Shown here: positions 8,209-17,267 of the stretch, in pieces
Position numbering within the stretch: position 1 is the first letter of the stretch
How the letters are laid out: the number at the start of each line of letters is the position of its first letter
NCBI RefSeq assembly: GCF_049686335.1
Contig: NZ_JBAVHX010000029.1
Coordinates: 60,028 to 124,027 of the forward strand
Source of the DNA: Buttiauxella sp049686335
GTDB taxonomy: Bacteria > Pseudomonadota > Gammaproteobacteria > Enterobacterales > Enterobacteriaceae
Direction: 5' to 3'
Length of the DNA: 64,000 nucleotides
The notes under the pieces: model-generated
Database searches by the model: none
The model's input: the letters and a program-made list of their open reading frames with translations, nothing else
Told to the model about the DNA's origin: nothing
Made by a program: the position numbers and the translations under genes

Positions 8209-9069
8209 ATGAGTCAACCGCTCAGCAATTTGTTGGCATTACTCAATCTGGAAAAGATTGAAGAAGGTATTTTTCGTGGCCAGAGCGAGGACTTAGGTTT
8301 ACGTCAGGTATTCGGTGGACAAGTGGTTGGCCAGGCGTTGTATGCCGCCAAAGAAACTGTGCCCGCTGAACGCCTGGTACACTCATTCCACAGCTATTTT
8401 CTGCGCCCAGGGGACAGCCAAAAACCGATTGTCTATGACGTCGAAACCCTGCGTGATGGCAATAGTTTCAGCGCGCGTCGCGTAGCGGCAATTCAGAATG
8501 GCAAGCCGATTTTCTACATGACCGCCTCTTTCCAGGCGCCAGAACCCGGCTTTGAACATCAAAAAGCCATGCCAGCAGCACCTGCTCCGGAAAATCTGAA
8601 GTCAGAAACTGAAATTGCCATGGCGTTTGAAAAGTTGCTCCCGCAGAGCCTGAAAGAGAAATTTCTGTGTGAAAAGCCACTCGAGATCCGACCGGTAGTG
8701 TTCCACAACCCAATGCAAGGCCATGTCGATGAGCCGGTACGCCAGGTGTGGATGCGAGCCAACGGCAAAATGCCTGGCGAATTACACGTACATCAGTATC
8801 TGCTGGGTTATGCCTCTGATTTTAACTTCCTTCCTGTCGCGCTTCAGCCTCATGGAGTGGGTTTCCTGGAGCCGGGCATGCAAGTGGCGACCATCGATCA
8901 CTCAATGTGGTTCCACCGCCCGTTTGATCTGAATGACTGGCTGCTGTACAGCGTAGAAAGTACCTCAGCTTCCAGTGCACGTGGTTTTGTTCGCGGAGAG
9001 TTTTATTCACGCGATGGCGTGCTGGTTGCGTCAACGGTGCAAGAAGGTGTGATGCGTAAACGAGGTTAA
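8209..9069 (+). CDS. tesB: Acyl-CoA thioesterase II
   Basis: This 286-residue cytosolic enzyme hydrolyses medium- and long-chain acyl-CoA. It matches E. coli TesB from end to end, with two hot-dog domains. The first has GLRQVFGGQVVGQALYAA and the second has HQYLLGYASDFNFL with the catalytic Asp. SMWFHRPFDLNDWLLY and the GEFYSRDGVLVASTVQEG terminus follow. The ATG is preceded by GAGGACC. A single hairpin repeat separates it from the convergent amtB. Confidence 0.97.
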   Translation: MSQPLSNLLALLNLEKIEEGIFRGQSEDLGLRQVFGGQVVGQALYAAKETVPAERLVHSFHSYFLRPGDSQKPIVYDVETLRDGNSFSARRVAAIQNGKPIFYMTASFQAPEPGFEHQKAMPAAPAPENLKSETEIAMAFEKLLPQSLKEKFLCEKPLEIRPVVFHNPMQGHVDEPVRQVWMRANGKMPGELHVHQYLLGYASDFNFLPVALQPHGVGFLEPGMQVATIDHSMWFHRPFDLNDWLLYSVESTSASSARGFVRGEFYSRDGVLVASTVQEGVMRKRG

Positions 9070-9078
9070 GTCAGAACG

Positions 9079-9139
9079 CCCTCCCCCCCCGTCCCTCTCC
9101 CCCAGGAGAGGGAGAAGGCTAAAAATTGAGGGGGAGGGA
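9079..9139. repeat. CCCTC/GAGGG hairpin element, single unit
   Basis: CCCTCTCCCCCAGGAGAGGG forms an internal hairpin, and outer arms CCCTCCCC and GGGGGAGGG can pair around it. It is the shortest and most diverged of four related elements in the window (others at 39722, 42022 and 47892). Like them it lies between two convergent genes (tesB and amtB), where it could act as a two-way terminator. Confidence 0.7.
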
Positions 9140-9147
9140 TAAATTAC

Positions 9148-10434
9148 TTATGCGTTGTAAGCATTTTCGCCGTGGCTGTTCACATCCAGACCTTCACGTT
9201 CATGCTCTTCTGGTACACGCAGACCTACTGTCAGGTCAGCCACTTTGAAGCCGATGAACGCAACAATCGCGGACCAGACAATCGTCACACCGATACTTTC
9301 CAACTGCACCAGTACCTGATGGCCCATAGTCACGCCTTCTGCGTAGCCCACACCACCTAAAGAGGTCGCGGCAAAGATACCGGTCATGATGCAACCTACG
9401 ATACCGCACACGCCGTGGACACCGAACACATCACAAGGGTCATCCACACGCAGCCATTTTTTCAGCAGCGTCACGCCCCACAAACCAGCCAGACCCGCCA
9501 CCAGACCGATAATCAGTGCTCCACCGACACCGACATAACCACACGCTGGAGTGATACCGACCAGGCCTGCAACCGCACCGGAACACGCACCCAGCAGAGA
9601 AGGTTTGCCACGCAATGCCCACTCACCAAATACCCAACCGAGGATGGCTGCCGCCGTTGCCACAACTGTGTTAACAAAGGCCAGTGCTGCGATTTCGTTT
9701 GCCGCACTTGCAGATCCAGCGTTGAAGCCAAACCAGCCGAAGTACAGGATGGCAGTACCGGTAAACACCATTGGCAGGTTATGCGGTTTAAATGCTTCTT
9801 TACCGTAGCCCACACGTTTACCAATCAGGTAAGCCCCCACCAGACCCGCAACTGCGGCGTTGATGTGTACGACTGTACCGCCCGCGAAGTCCATCGCACC
9901 GTGCGATGCCAGCAAGCCACCACCCCACACCATATGCGCAATCGGCACATAAGAGAGCGTCAGCCAAATCACAACGAAGATAAGCACCGCAGAGAAGCGA
10001 ATACGTTCAGCCAGCGCACCGACAATCAGCCCCACGGTGATGCAGGCGAAAGAGCCCTGGAACGCCACGTGAATATACTGGTAGAAAGAGCCCATCAACG
10101 CGGTGAGCTGAATATTTTTCAGCAACACCCAGTCGAAATTACCGAAGAAGCTGCCACCGGTGCCAAAGGCCAATGAATAGCCGTAAACCACCCACAGCAC
10201 ACAAACCAGAGCAAACGTGACCGTAATCTGCGTCAGCATCGACAGCACGTTTTTGGAGCGAATCAGGCCGCCGTAAAACAGCGCCAGCCCGGGTATAGTC
10301 ATAAACAGCACCAATGCGGTGCTAATCATCATAAAGGCGTTGTCTGCTTTATCAGCGACAGCCGGTGCCGCCAGAGCAATTGATGGCGCAAGTGCCAGGG
10401 CTACAACGCCTAAGATAGAGGCTAATTTTTTCAT
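9148..10434 (-). CDS. amtB: Ammonium transporter AmtB
   Basis: AmtB is a trimeric inner-membrane channel of 428 residues. A cleavable signal (MKKLASILGVVALALAPSIALA) precedes mature APAVADKADNAF. Eleven membrane spans follow, with FGWFGFNAGSA and the GTVVHINA and GVHGVCG motifs carrying the twin pore histidines. The C-terminal RVPEEHEREGLDVN tail is where GlnK docks. The ATG at 10434 has AAGGGATGG 6-8 bases upstream. Upstream in-frame starts leave no room for a ribosome site. It follows glnK by 32 bases and shares its nitrogen-controlled promoter. Confidence 0.97.
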   Translation of the reverse strand: MKKLASILGVVALALAPSIALAAPAVADKADNAFMMISTALVLFMTIPGLALFYGGLIRSKNVLSMLTQITVTFALVCVLWVVYGYSLAFGTGGSFFGNFDWVLLKNIQLTALMGSFYQYIHVAFQGSFACITVGLIVGALAERIRFSAVLIFVVIWLTLSYVPIAHMVWGGGLLASHGAMDFAGGTVVHINAAVAGLVGAYLIGKRVGYGKEAFKPHNLPMVFTGTAILYFGWFGFNAGSASAANEIAALAFVNTVVATAAAILGWVFGEWALRGKPSLLGACSGAVAGLVGITPACGYVGVGGALIIGLVAGLAGLWGVTLLKKWLRVDDPCDVFGVHGVCGIVGCIMTGIFAATSLGGVGYAEGVTMGHQVLVQLESIGVTIVWSAIVAFIGFKVADLTVGLRVPEEHEREGLDVNSHGENAYNA

Positions 10435-10466
10435 TTTTTCCATCCCTTTCACGAGTGGCAAGACGA

Positions 10467-10805
10467 TTACAGTGCAGCTTCGTCGGCTTCGCCGGTACGA
10501 ATGCGGATGACACGTTGCAGTTCAGCAACGAAGATTTTGCCATCGCCAATCTTGCCGGTGTAGGCAGCTTTGCTAATGACATCAATGACTTCATCGAGTT
10601 GATCATCGGCAATTGCCACATCAATTTTCACTTTAGGCAGGAAATTGACGCTGTACTCAGCACCGCGGTACAACTCTGCATGACCTTTCTGGCGGCCAAA
10701 GCCTTTCACTTCGGTCACGGTCAGCCCTTGAATACCGATTGAAGACAGCGCTTCGCGTACGTCTTCGAGTTTGAACGGTTTGATCACCACGGTAACCAGC
10801 TTCAT
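10467..10805 (-). CDS. glnK: Nitrogen regulatory PII protein GlnK
   Basis: This 112-residue trimeric PII signal protein keeps the T-loop with the uridylylation site Tyr51 (GHAELYRGAEYSVNFLPK) and the B- and C-loop motifs (YTGKIGDGKIF and VIRIRTGE). Unmodified GlnK blocks AmtB, and GlnD modifies Tyr51 when nitrogen is short. The operon glnK-amtB is read from a sigma-54 promoter 54-69 bases upstream. Confidence 0.98.
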   Translation of the reverse strand: MKLVTVVIKPFKLEDVREALSSIGIQGLTVTEVKGFGRQKGHAELYRGAEYSVNFLPKVKIDVAIADDQLDEVIDVISKAAYTGKIGDGKIFVAELQRVIRIRTGEADEAAL

Positions 10806-10858
10806 AGATCCCCTCCAGTCAGAATTGGGTAATTGCCTCTACAACACGAATTAGATAA

Positions 10859-10874
10859 AGCAAAGGCCGTGCCA
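10859..10874 (-). promoter_or_regulatory. Sigma-54 promoter of glnK-amtB
   Basis: On the minus strand TGGCAC (10869-10874), five bases, then TTGCT (10859-10863) match the -24/-12 consensus without a mismatch. RpoN holoenzyme here would need NtrC-phosphate, for which a candidate site lies about 115 bases upstream. Confidence 0.93.
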
Positions 10875-10970
10875 AAAATGAAAAACAGGAATTTTCAGCG
10901 CGTTAAGCCGCGCTGTATAAGGATTTAAAGGGAGGGCATTTCGATGACCGGGATTAAGAAATTTCTTAGA

Positions 10971-11006
10971 TAATAAAAACGCACCATTTCAGTGCATGGT
11001 GCGTTT
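10971..11006 (-). terminator. Terminator of mdlAB
   Basis: On the minus strand AAACGCACCAT and ATGGTGCGTTT form a perfect 11-pair stem around GCACTGAA, followed by TTATTA. It ends the mdlAB transcript before the glnK promoter. The stem also contains the NtrC-type dyad listed separately. Confidence 0.75.
10981..10995. promoter_or_regulatory. Candidate NtrC-binding site for glnK-amtB
   Basis: GCACCATTTCAGTGC has the GCAC-N7-GTGC pattern of NtrC sites such as those before glnA. It lies about 115 bases upstream of the sigma-54 promoter, a normal enhancer distance. A further half site (GGTGC) overlaps to the right. The assignment is from pattern and position. Confidence 0.65.
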
Positions 11007-11058
11007 CATTTCTGCACCAACGGGGATACCCATTGGATTTTTGCGTGTTTTTGGTGCG

Positions 11059-12837
11059 TCAGGCCGTCGCGGGCTCTTCACGCGTGGCCGCAGCCAGTTC
11101 CTCACCCGCCAGTTGCAGTTGATACATCTGCCAGTAACGGCCTTGTGCCGCCAGCAATTCACTGTGCGTGCCTCGTTCCACGGCCTGCCCACGGTGCAAG
11201 ACCAGAATGGTGTCGGCATCAGTAATCGTTGAGAGACGGTGAGCAATCACCACAAGCGTCGTGTGCTCACGCACCGCAGCCAGCGCATGCTGAATCGCCT
11301 GCTCGGTACCGGAGTCGATATTCGCCGTCGCTTCATCGAGGATCAAGATCTGCGGGGCATCCACTAACACTCGAGCCAATGCCAGCAATTGCTTCTGGCC
11401 GACGGACAAATTATTGCCCTGCTCACCCAGCCGCGTATAAATGCCATCACTCATGGTGCGTGCCAGTTCGGCGAGTTGCACCGTTTCCAGCGCTTGCCAG
11501 ACTGCCGTTTCGCTAATGTCACGTCCGAGCGTCACGTTGGCAAAGAAGGAATCCGCCAGCACCACCGGATCTTGTTGCACCATCGCAACACCCTGGCGCA
11601 ACACGCTATGACTCAGGGTGTCCAGCGGACGACCATCCAGACGAATTTCACCGTTGGTCAGCGGGTAATAGCCCATCAGCAAATTTGCCAGAGTACTTTT
11701 GCCACTGCCGGTATGCCCCACCAGCGCCACGAAACTGCGCGCGGGAACATCGAGATTGATGTCCTGCAATACCAGGCGATCGCCGCGATAGGCAAAGGAA
11801 ACGTTGTCGACTTCAATACGACCGCTTTCCAGCGGGCGATTATCGTTGCCGTAATCCTGACGTTTACCGTCCATTAATTCGAACACGCGCTCCCCTGCAA
11901 CCACCGCTTGTTGCAGCATCGATTGTTGCGTGGTGAGTTCGATTAGCGGTTCATTAAGACGGCCTAAATAGTTGATAAAGGCGTATAACACGCCCACTTC
12001 GATAGTCCCGACCGAGGTAAAACCAAACAGCATCAACAGGCCGCACAACACCATCGCCGAAAACAGGCTCAGCAACGGGCGCAGTAAAAAGCCGTCGAGA
12101 CGCAGAGTTTGCATACGCGCCAGATAGTGTGAACGGCTTGCCGCCCCCATGCGCTCGCCAAAACGCGCTTGTTGGCGGAACTGCTGAATGACGCTCATCC
12201 CGTTGATGACTTCGTTAAAGCCATCGTTGATGTCAGCCAGATAACTGCGCACCCGACGGACAATCGGCGTGCTGTAACGCTGGTAGATGAACATCACGAT
12301 AATGACCGCCGGGAAGATGCAAACCGCCACCGACGCCATACGCCAGTCGAGGCTGAACATAGCCACCAGCATCGCGCCAATCAATGCGGCACTTCGTAAC
12401 ACGGTCGCTACCACTGTCACGTAGAGGTCACGTATCACTTCGGTATCGTTGGTAACACGGGAAATTAATTGTCCAACCGGCTGGGTATCAAAGGTGCTGA
12501 GCGGCTGGCGAAGTGCTGCATCCATCACGTCAGTACGCAGCTTTTGCACCACGCCAACGGCGGCCTGGTTAAATAATAAAGCCTGCCAGTAATGCAGCCC
12601 CGCCGCTGAAATAGACAGCAGTAAATAGGCTGTCCCCAATCCCGCCACCGCCGCTATCGGCAGGCGATGTTCAGAGACCATGTTATCAATGAAATAACTG
12701 ACTAAAATCGGGCCACTGACTTCGGCAGCAGCCGCAATCCACAGCATAACCACCGCCCCTGCGAGCGGTTTACGCCACGGGGATCCGTAAGCCAGCAGGC
12801 GTTTTATGGTTGGCCATTGCTGTATTGATTTACGCAT
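11059..12837 (-). CDS. mdlB: Multidrug-resistance-like ABC exporter subunit MdlB
   Basis: This is a 592-residue half transporter, with a six-span membrane domain (about 20-310) and an ATPase domain (about 340-580). The ATPase keeps Walker A GHTGSGKST, Walker B ILILDEATANID and the H-loop VIAHRLSTI. The signature is LSVGQKQ rather than LSGGQ, as in E. coli MdlB, which suggests unequal ATP sites in the heterodimer with MdlA. The ATG at 12837 begins MRKSIQQWPTIKRLLAYGS and overlaps the mdlA stop by 8 bases, so the two are translationally coupled. The substrate is unknown. Confidence 0.95.
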   Translation of the reverse strand: MRKSIQQWPTIKRLLAYGSPWRKPLAGAVVMLWIAAAAEVSGPILVSYFIDNMVSEHRLPIAAVAGLGTAYLLLSISAAGLHYWQALLFNQAAVGVVQKLRTDVMDAALRQPLSTFDTQPVGQLISRVTNDTEVIRDLYVTVVATVLRSAALIGAMLVAMFSLDWRMASVAVCIFPAVIIVMFIYQRYSTPIVRRVRSYLADINDGFNEVINGMSVIQQFRQQARFGERMGAASRSHYLARMQTLRLDGFLLRPLLSLFSAMVLCGLLMLFGFTSVGTIEVGVLYAFINYLGRLNEPLIELTTQQSMLQQAVVAGERVFELMDGKRQDYGNDNRPLESGRIEVDNVSFAYRGDRLVLQDINLDVPARSFVALVGHTGSGKSTLANLLMGYYPLTNGEIRLDGRPLDTLSHSVLRQGVAMVQQDPVVLADSFFANVTLGRDISETAVWQALETVQLAELARTMSDGIYTRLGEQGNNLSVGQKQLLALARVLVDAPQILILDEATANIDSGTEQAIQHALAAVREHTTLVVIAHRLSTITDADTILVLHRGQAVERGTHSELLAAQGRYWQMYQLQLAGEELAAATREEPATA

Positions 12838-14608
12838 TGGCTGGCTCCTCGTCTGCTGTGGTTTGTGGCGCGTCATCCAGCGCCGCTTCCAGTTGTTGAT
12901 AACGATACATGTCGCGATACCATCCCGGCTCGCCCACCAGCACATCGTGATTGCCACGTTGGACAACATGCCCGTGCTGCATTACCAGGATTTCACTGGC
13001 TTCGGTCAATGCCGACAGGCGGTGCGCGCTAATAATCACCGTGCGGTTTTCGCCCCACTGACGCAGGTTATGCAGGATCTGGTGTTCAGTCCGGCCATCA
13101 ACGGCAGAAAGCGCATCGTCGAGGATCAAGATTTCCGCATCCAGTAATAACGCGCGGGCGATGGAAATACGCTGCTTCTGGCCGCCAGAAAGCATTACGC
13201 CACGCTCTCCCACTTCGGTTTCATAACCTTGCGGCAAACGCAGGATATCGTCGTGAACGCTGGCAAGCCTGGCCACATGTTCAATCTCTTCCTGCGTAGC
13301 ACCCGGTTTACCCAGCGCGATGTTGCTGGCGACGGTATCGGAGAACAGGAATGGCGTCTGGTTTACCACTGCCAGGCGGCTACGCCATGAGTCGAGCTGC
13401 ATCTGCACCAGCGGAATGCCATGGAAACAAATCTCGCCCTGGTCGATGTCAAAATGGCGCTGGAGAAGAGACAGAATGGTACTTTTCCCGGCACCCGTTG
13501 GCCCGCATAGCCCCAACATTGCGCCAGGCTTTAAAGTAAAGGAGACATTTTCAAGTGTTGGCCGTGCCGTTTGCGGGTAGTGGAACGCCTGAATATTTAC
13601 CTCTACGGTACCGCGCCCTGCCGGGGCAACTTGTTCACCATCAGTGACTGACGGTGCTTCGGATAACATGCTGCGAATACGGCTGTATGCTGCACTGCCA
13701 CGCTCAACGATATTGAACATCCATGCCAGCGCCAGCATCGGCCAAATCATCAGGCCGAGGTACATCACGAAACTGGTAAGTTGCCCAAGCGTCAGTGAGC
13801 CCTGAATCACCATCCAGCTGCCACCGCCGATAGCGAGCAGGTTTGCAGTGCCGATGGTGATATAAATCGTGGGATCAAAACGTGCATCAATCCGCGCCAC
13901 TTTCATGTTTTTCATGCCGGCATCTTTGGCTTCGGCGGCAAACAGCGCGGACTGGCGGTCTTCCAGACCGAATGCTTTGATCATGCGGATGCTGGATAAA
14001 CTTTCCTGCGTCCTGTCGTTTAGCGTTGAGAATGCAGCCTGGGCGAGTTTGAAACGTTGATGTAACTGGTCGCCATAGCGTTTGATCACCAGCGCCATAA
14101 TCGGCATCGGCAGTAAGGCAAGCAGCGTGAGTTCCCAGCTGATTTGCGTCGACATCACGATCAATACCGCGCAACCCATCACCAGCGAATCCACGAGAGT
14201 TAACACCCCCTCACCCGCGGCAAAGACCACGCGGTCGACATCGTTAGTTGCACGCGCCATCAAATCACCGGTGCGGTGACGCAGATAGAATTCAGGGTGC
14301 TGGCGGCTTAACTGGCGGTAATAGTCTTCGCGCAATTCAACGGCAAGCTGGTAGGAAGCGCCAAATAACAACACGCGCCAGACGTAACGCAGCATGTAGA
14401 CGACGACCGCGATGGCGAAGATCACGCCAATCCACATCAACACGTCGCTTCCAGAAAGGCGCTGTTGGGTGACACCATCGACAATCACGCCCACCAGTTT
14501 TGGCGGCACTAATTGCAAGATAGCAATGATAATAAGCAAGGCGACAGCCCCGAGATAGCGTCGCCATTCGCGGGTGAAATACCAGCTTAATTGAGCAAAT
14601 AATCGCAC
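12830..14608 (-). CDS. mdlA: Multidrug-resistance-like ABC exporter subunit MdlA
   Basis: This 592-residue half transporter has an N-terminal membrane domain (about 10-300) with RTGDLMARATNDVDRV in the coupling-helix region. The ATPase has canonical Walker A GPTGAGKST, signature LSGGQKQR and Walker B ILILDDALSAVD. It forms a heterodimer with MdlB, encoded directly downstream with an overlapping start. The substrate is not established. The gene begins 63 bases after decR, so co-transcription with decR is possible. Confidence 0.95.
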   Translation of the reverse strand: MRLFAQLSWYFTREWRRYLGAVALLIIIAILQLVPPKLVGVIVDGVTQQRLSGSDVLMWIGVIFAIAVVVYMLRYVWRVLLFGASYQLAVELREDYYRQLSRQHPEFYLRHRTGDLMARATNDVDRVVFAAGEGVLTLVDSLVMGCAVLIVMSTQISWELTLLALLPMPIMALVIKRYGDQLHQRFKLAQAAFSTLNDRTQESLSSIRMIKAFGLEDRQSALFAAEAKDAGMKNMKVARIDARFDPTIYITIGTANLLAIGGGSWMVIQGSLTLGQLTSFVMYLGLMIWPMLALAWMFNIVERGSAAYSRIRSMLSEAPSVTDGEQVAPAGRGTVEVNIQAFHYPQTARPTLENVSFTLKPGAMLGLCGPTGAGKSTILSLLQRHFDIDQGEICFHGIPLVQMQLDSWRSRLAVVNQTPFLFSDTVASNIALGKPGATQEEIEHVARLASVHDDILRLPQGYETEVGERGVMLSGGQKQRISIARALLLDAEILILDDALSAVDGRTEHQILHNLRQWGENRTVIISAHRLSALTEASEILVMQHGHVVQRGNHDVLVGEPGWYRDMYRYQQLEAALDDAPQTTADEEPANA

Positions 14609-14671
14609 GCAGTCAAATTCCTGAAATGCTGTCTGCCGGGGTCGGGCAGAGAAATGGAAGGCTATGGGGAC

Positions 14672-15133
14672 TCAGCGTTCTAGAGGCAAAGCCGTGGTGT
14701 ATTTTATCTGTTCCATGGCAAAACTCGAAGTCACATCGCTTAAACCAGGAATGCCGTTCACCAGCCGTTTGTAAAAATCGTCATACCGCTTCATGTCTTC
14801 TACCTGCACACGCATCAGGTAGTCGTACTCCCCTGCCATGCGCCAGAAACCAAGAACTTCGGGCATCTGCGCCACGACGGAGACAAATTTACAGTACCAC
14901 TCGCTGCTGTGATGCTGGGTTTTTATCAGCACGAATGCGGTCAGACCGAGGCCCAGTTTTTCCGGATCTAAGAGCGCGACTTTGGCCCGAATAATCCCGT
15001 CATCTTCAAGCCGTTTCAGGCGTTTCCAGCAGGGTGTGGTGGTCAGATTAACGGCATCAGCGAGTGCCTGCAAAGAGAGGGTGCAGTCGTTTTGCAGTAA
15101 GGATAGCAGCTTGCGGTCAATTTTATCTAACAT
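14672..15133 (-). CDS. decR: Lrp/AsnC-family regulator DecR (YbaO), cysteine-responsive
   Basis: This 153-residue protein has an N-terminal AsnC-type helix-turn-helix (LSLQALADAVNLTTTPCWKR, about 17-40) and a RAM ligand domain (about 65-150). In E. coli it activates cysteine detoxification genes. The ATG at 15133 has GGAGG 7 bases upstream. It is divergent from a cysteine desulfhydrase gene, and the same pair exists in Salmonella, which supports that gene as its target. Confidence 0.93.
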   Translation of the reverse strand: MLDKIDRKLLSLLQNDCTLSLQALADAVNLTTTPCWKRLKRLEDDGIIRAKVALLDPEKLGLGLTAFVLIKTQHHSSEWYCKFVSVVAQMPEVLGFWRMAGEYDYLMRVQVEDMKRYDDFYKRLVNGIPGLSDVTSSFAMEQIKYTTALPLER

Positions 15134-15247
15134 GACGGCCTCCGGGAGAAAGTTTTTCTCCATTGAACGTCCCAGACAGGCTAAAAGGCAACTTTTTTAT
15201 CCTCTTTTTGCATTACTCTAAGCACAAATAGACAAACGGACAACATC

Positions 15248-16294
15248 ATGACCAGTTCCTGGGTAAACCACGCTATAAGCGAAATTAACGCCGATTACCA
15301 ACGCTCCGCAGATACACATTTGATTCGCCTTGCGCTACCTGGTTTTCCCGGCATCCAGCTCTACCTGAAAGATGAAAGTACCCATCCGACCGGCAGCCTG
15401 AAACATCGTCTTGCCCGTTCACTCTTTTTATACGGTTTATGTAACGGTTGGATTAAAGAAGGCACGACGATTATTGAGGCGTCTTCAGGTTCAACCGCGG
15501 TTTCTGAGGCTTACTTTGCCCGTTTGTTAGGGTTGCCATTTATTGCCGTTATGCCTGCTTACACGGCGAAACGTAAGATTGAACAGATTGAGTTTTATGG
15601 CGGCCGCTGCCATTTCGTGAACAATGCCTGCGAGATTTATGCCGCGTCAGAAACTCTGGCTCGCGATTTGAACGGCCATTATATGGATCAGTTCACCTAC
15701 GCCGAACGCGCAACCGACTGGCGCGGCAATAACAATATTGCCGACAGTATTTTCCGTCAGATGGAACATGAACCGCATCCGGTGCCCGATTACATCGTGA
15801 TGAGTGCAGGCACCGGTGGCACCTCCGCCACTATTGGCCGTTATCTGCGTTATCAGGGTTATCCAACGCAGCTGACTGTAGTCGATCCGCAAAATTCGGT
15901 GTTCATGGATTACTGGCAGAAACGTGATTGCAGTTTGCGCAGCGACACAGGCAGTAAAATTGAAGGGATCGGCCGCCCACGCTGCGAGCCGTCGTTCATT
16001 CCGGATGTCATCGACGACATGATGCGCGTTCCTGATGCGGCGAGTATCGCCACCATGCAGTGGCTGGAAACCGTACTGGGTCGCAAAGTTGGCGCCTCCA
16101 CCGGGACCAACATGTGGGGTGTGTTGCAGCTTGCTGCGCGTATGCGTGCAGAAGGGCGCACCGGTTCTATTGTCACGTTACTGTGCGATAGCGGCGACCG
16201 TTATCTGGAAAGCTATTACAACGCGGAATGGGTGATGAAGAATATCGGTGATTTACAGCCGTGGCAGGCGGAGATTCAGGAATTAATTAAGTAA
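15248..16294 (+). CDS. cdsH: Cysteine desulfhydrase CdsH, PLP-dependent
   Basis: This 348-residue fold-type II PLP enzyme belongs to the cysteine synthase/cystathionine beta-synthase family. The cofactor lysine is in HPTGSLKHRLARS, the substrate loop is ASSGSTAVSEAYFA, and the phosphate loop is SAGTGGTSATIG. It closely fits Salmonella CdsH (STM0458), which breaks cysteine to sulfide, pyruvate and ammonia and gives cysteine tolerance. E. coli K-12 lacks the gene here and uses CyuA elsewhere. Divergence from decR supports cysteine-induced control. The exact reaction is inferred from family and context. Confidence 0.85.
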   Translation: MTSSWVNHAISEINADYQRSADTHLIRLALPGFPGIQLYLKDESTHPTGSLKHRLARSLFLYGLCNGWIKEGTTIIEASSGSTAVSEAYFARLLGLPFIAVMPAYTAKRKIEQIEFYGGRCHFVNNACEIYAASETLARDLNGHYMDQFTYAERATDWRGNNNIADSIFRQMEHEPHPVPDYIVMSAGTGGTSATIGRYLRYQGYPTQLTVVDPQNSVFMDYWQKRDCSLRSDTGSKIEGIGRPRCEPSFIPDVIDDMMRVPDAASIATMQWLETVLGRKVGASTGTNMWGVLQLAARMRAEGRTGSIVTLLCDSGDRYLESYYNAEWVMKNIGDLQPWQAEIQELIK

Positions 16295-16320
16295 AAAAAA
16301 CCGGGCATTTGCCCGGCTGG
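16293..16320. terminator. Shared terminator of cof and cdsH
   Basis: CCGGGCA and TGCCCGG form a tight stem at 16301-16316. On the minus strand an eight-U run follows, which suits cof. On the plus strand it ends cdsH with a weaker tail (CTGGCTT). Confidence 0.8.
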
Positions 16321-16331
16321 CTTAAGCCTTG

Positions 16332-17153
16332 TCATTCGGGGGAATAAGTGAGGTTTGGTGTATCCAGCCAATGAGTCAAATAATGAGAAACAGCCTGTTT
16401 ATTGCAGTGGCCAATAACAGGTAAATGCGGTAAATCTGCTTTCAGTTGCGCCATCGCGTTGCCCATGATCAAACCATGACCCACGCTTGAGAGCATTTCG
16501 CGGTCGTTCATTGCATCGCCGAATGCCATACAATCTTGCATCGTCAGGCCAAGATGCTGGCTTAACACATTCAGCGCCGCACCTTTGTTACAGCCTGTCG
16601 GCAACACTTCTAAACAATCCACCGCCGAGAAACAGAGGAATGCGCTATCGCCCAGCGCTTCATTTAACTGGATTTTCAGACGGCGGAGATCGTCGTGATC
16701 GCTGCAGAAACAGATCTTCGTCACCTGATGCGCAGGCAAACGCTTGAGATCGGTCAGACGATATTTAAACCCACTGTAGACATGAGCGTGCAGCAACTCG
16801 GGGATTTCGTTTTGCGTCATCCAGCCGCTATCATTAAACACATGCATGCTGGCCTGTGTATCCCAATGGCTGTGCAACACGATTTCTGCCGCTTCCGGCG
16901 CGAGATCCTGGCTATGCAGCAACTCCCCTTTCGTTGAGTGGATGCGCGTACCGTTGCCGGTAATCAAATAGGCTTCAAGCGACAACGAACCGAGAATATG
17001 GCGCATTTCCAGAACATGGCGGCCGGTGGCAAATGCTAGCGTCATCTGGCGCTCTTCACGTAGACGGTTCAGGGTAAACAGCGTTTCATCACCCAAATGG
17101 TGATTGGGCATTAACAGCGTACCATCCATATCAAATGCAGCCAGACGAGCCAT
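16332..17153 (-). CDS. cof: HMP-PP phosphatase Cof, HAD superfamily
   Basis: This 273-residue HAD subclass IIB phosphatase carries motif I FDMDGTLL (residues 7-14), motif II ATGRH, motif III Lys in TKICFC and motif IV FGDAMNDREM. E. coli Cof hydrolyses HMP-pyrophosphate, a thiamine precursor, as well as other phosphates. The start MARLAAFDMDGTLL leaves no room for a longer N-terminus. The gene is divergent from ybaE. Confidence 0.96.
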   Translation of the reverse strand: MARLAAFDMDGTLLMPNHHLGDETLFTLNRLREERQMTLAFATGRHVLEMRHILGSLSLEAYLITGNGTRIHSTKGELLHSQDLAPEAAEIVLHSHWDTQASMHVFNDSGWMTQNEIPELLHAHVYSGFKYRLTDLKRLPAHQVTKICFCSDHDDLRRLKIQLNEALGDSAFLCFSAVDCLEVLPTGCNKGAALNVLSQHLGLTMQDCMAFGDAMNDREMLSSVGHGLIMGNAMAQLKADLPHLPVIGHCNKQAVSHYLTHWLDTPNLTYSPE

Positions 17154-17267
17154 GTTTACTCCGATTTGCGAAATCTTTGCTCAAAATATTTTGCGAGTGA
17201 GCAGTATCGCCTGGCATATACGGAACTAATAGTGAATACTTTCTGAAAATTGTTCCGGGTTTATCTC

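Noticed and set aside
9415..10176. 253-codon plus-strand frame
   Set aside because: Lies entirely antisense within amtB. Its composition (rich in T, H, Q, R) is that of a shadow of a membrane-protein gene.
10896..10915. Inverted repeat CAGCGCG-N6-CGCGCTG upstream of the glnK promoter
   Set aside because: No U run on either strand and no match to a regulator pattern I know. It may be chance or an IHF-adjacent bend, so I do not call it.
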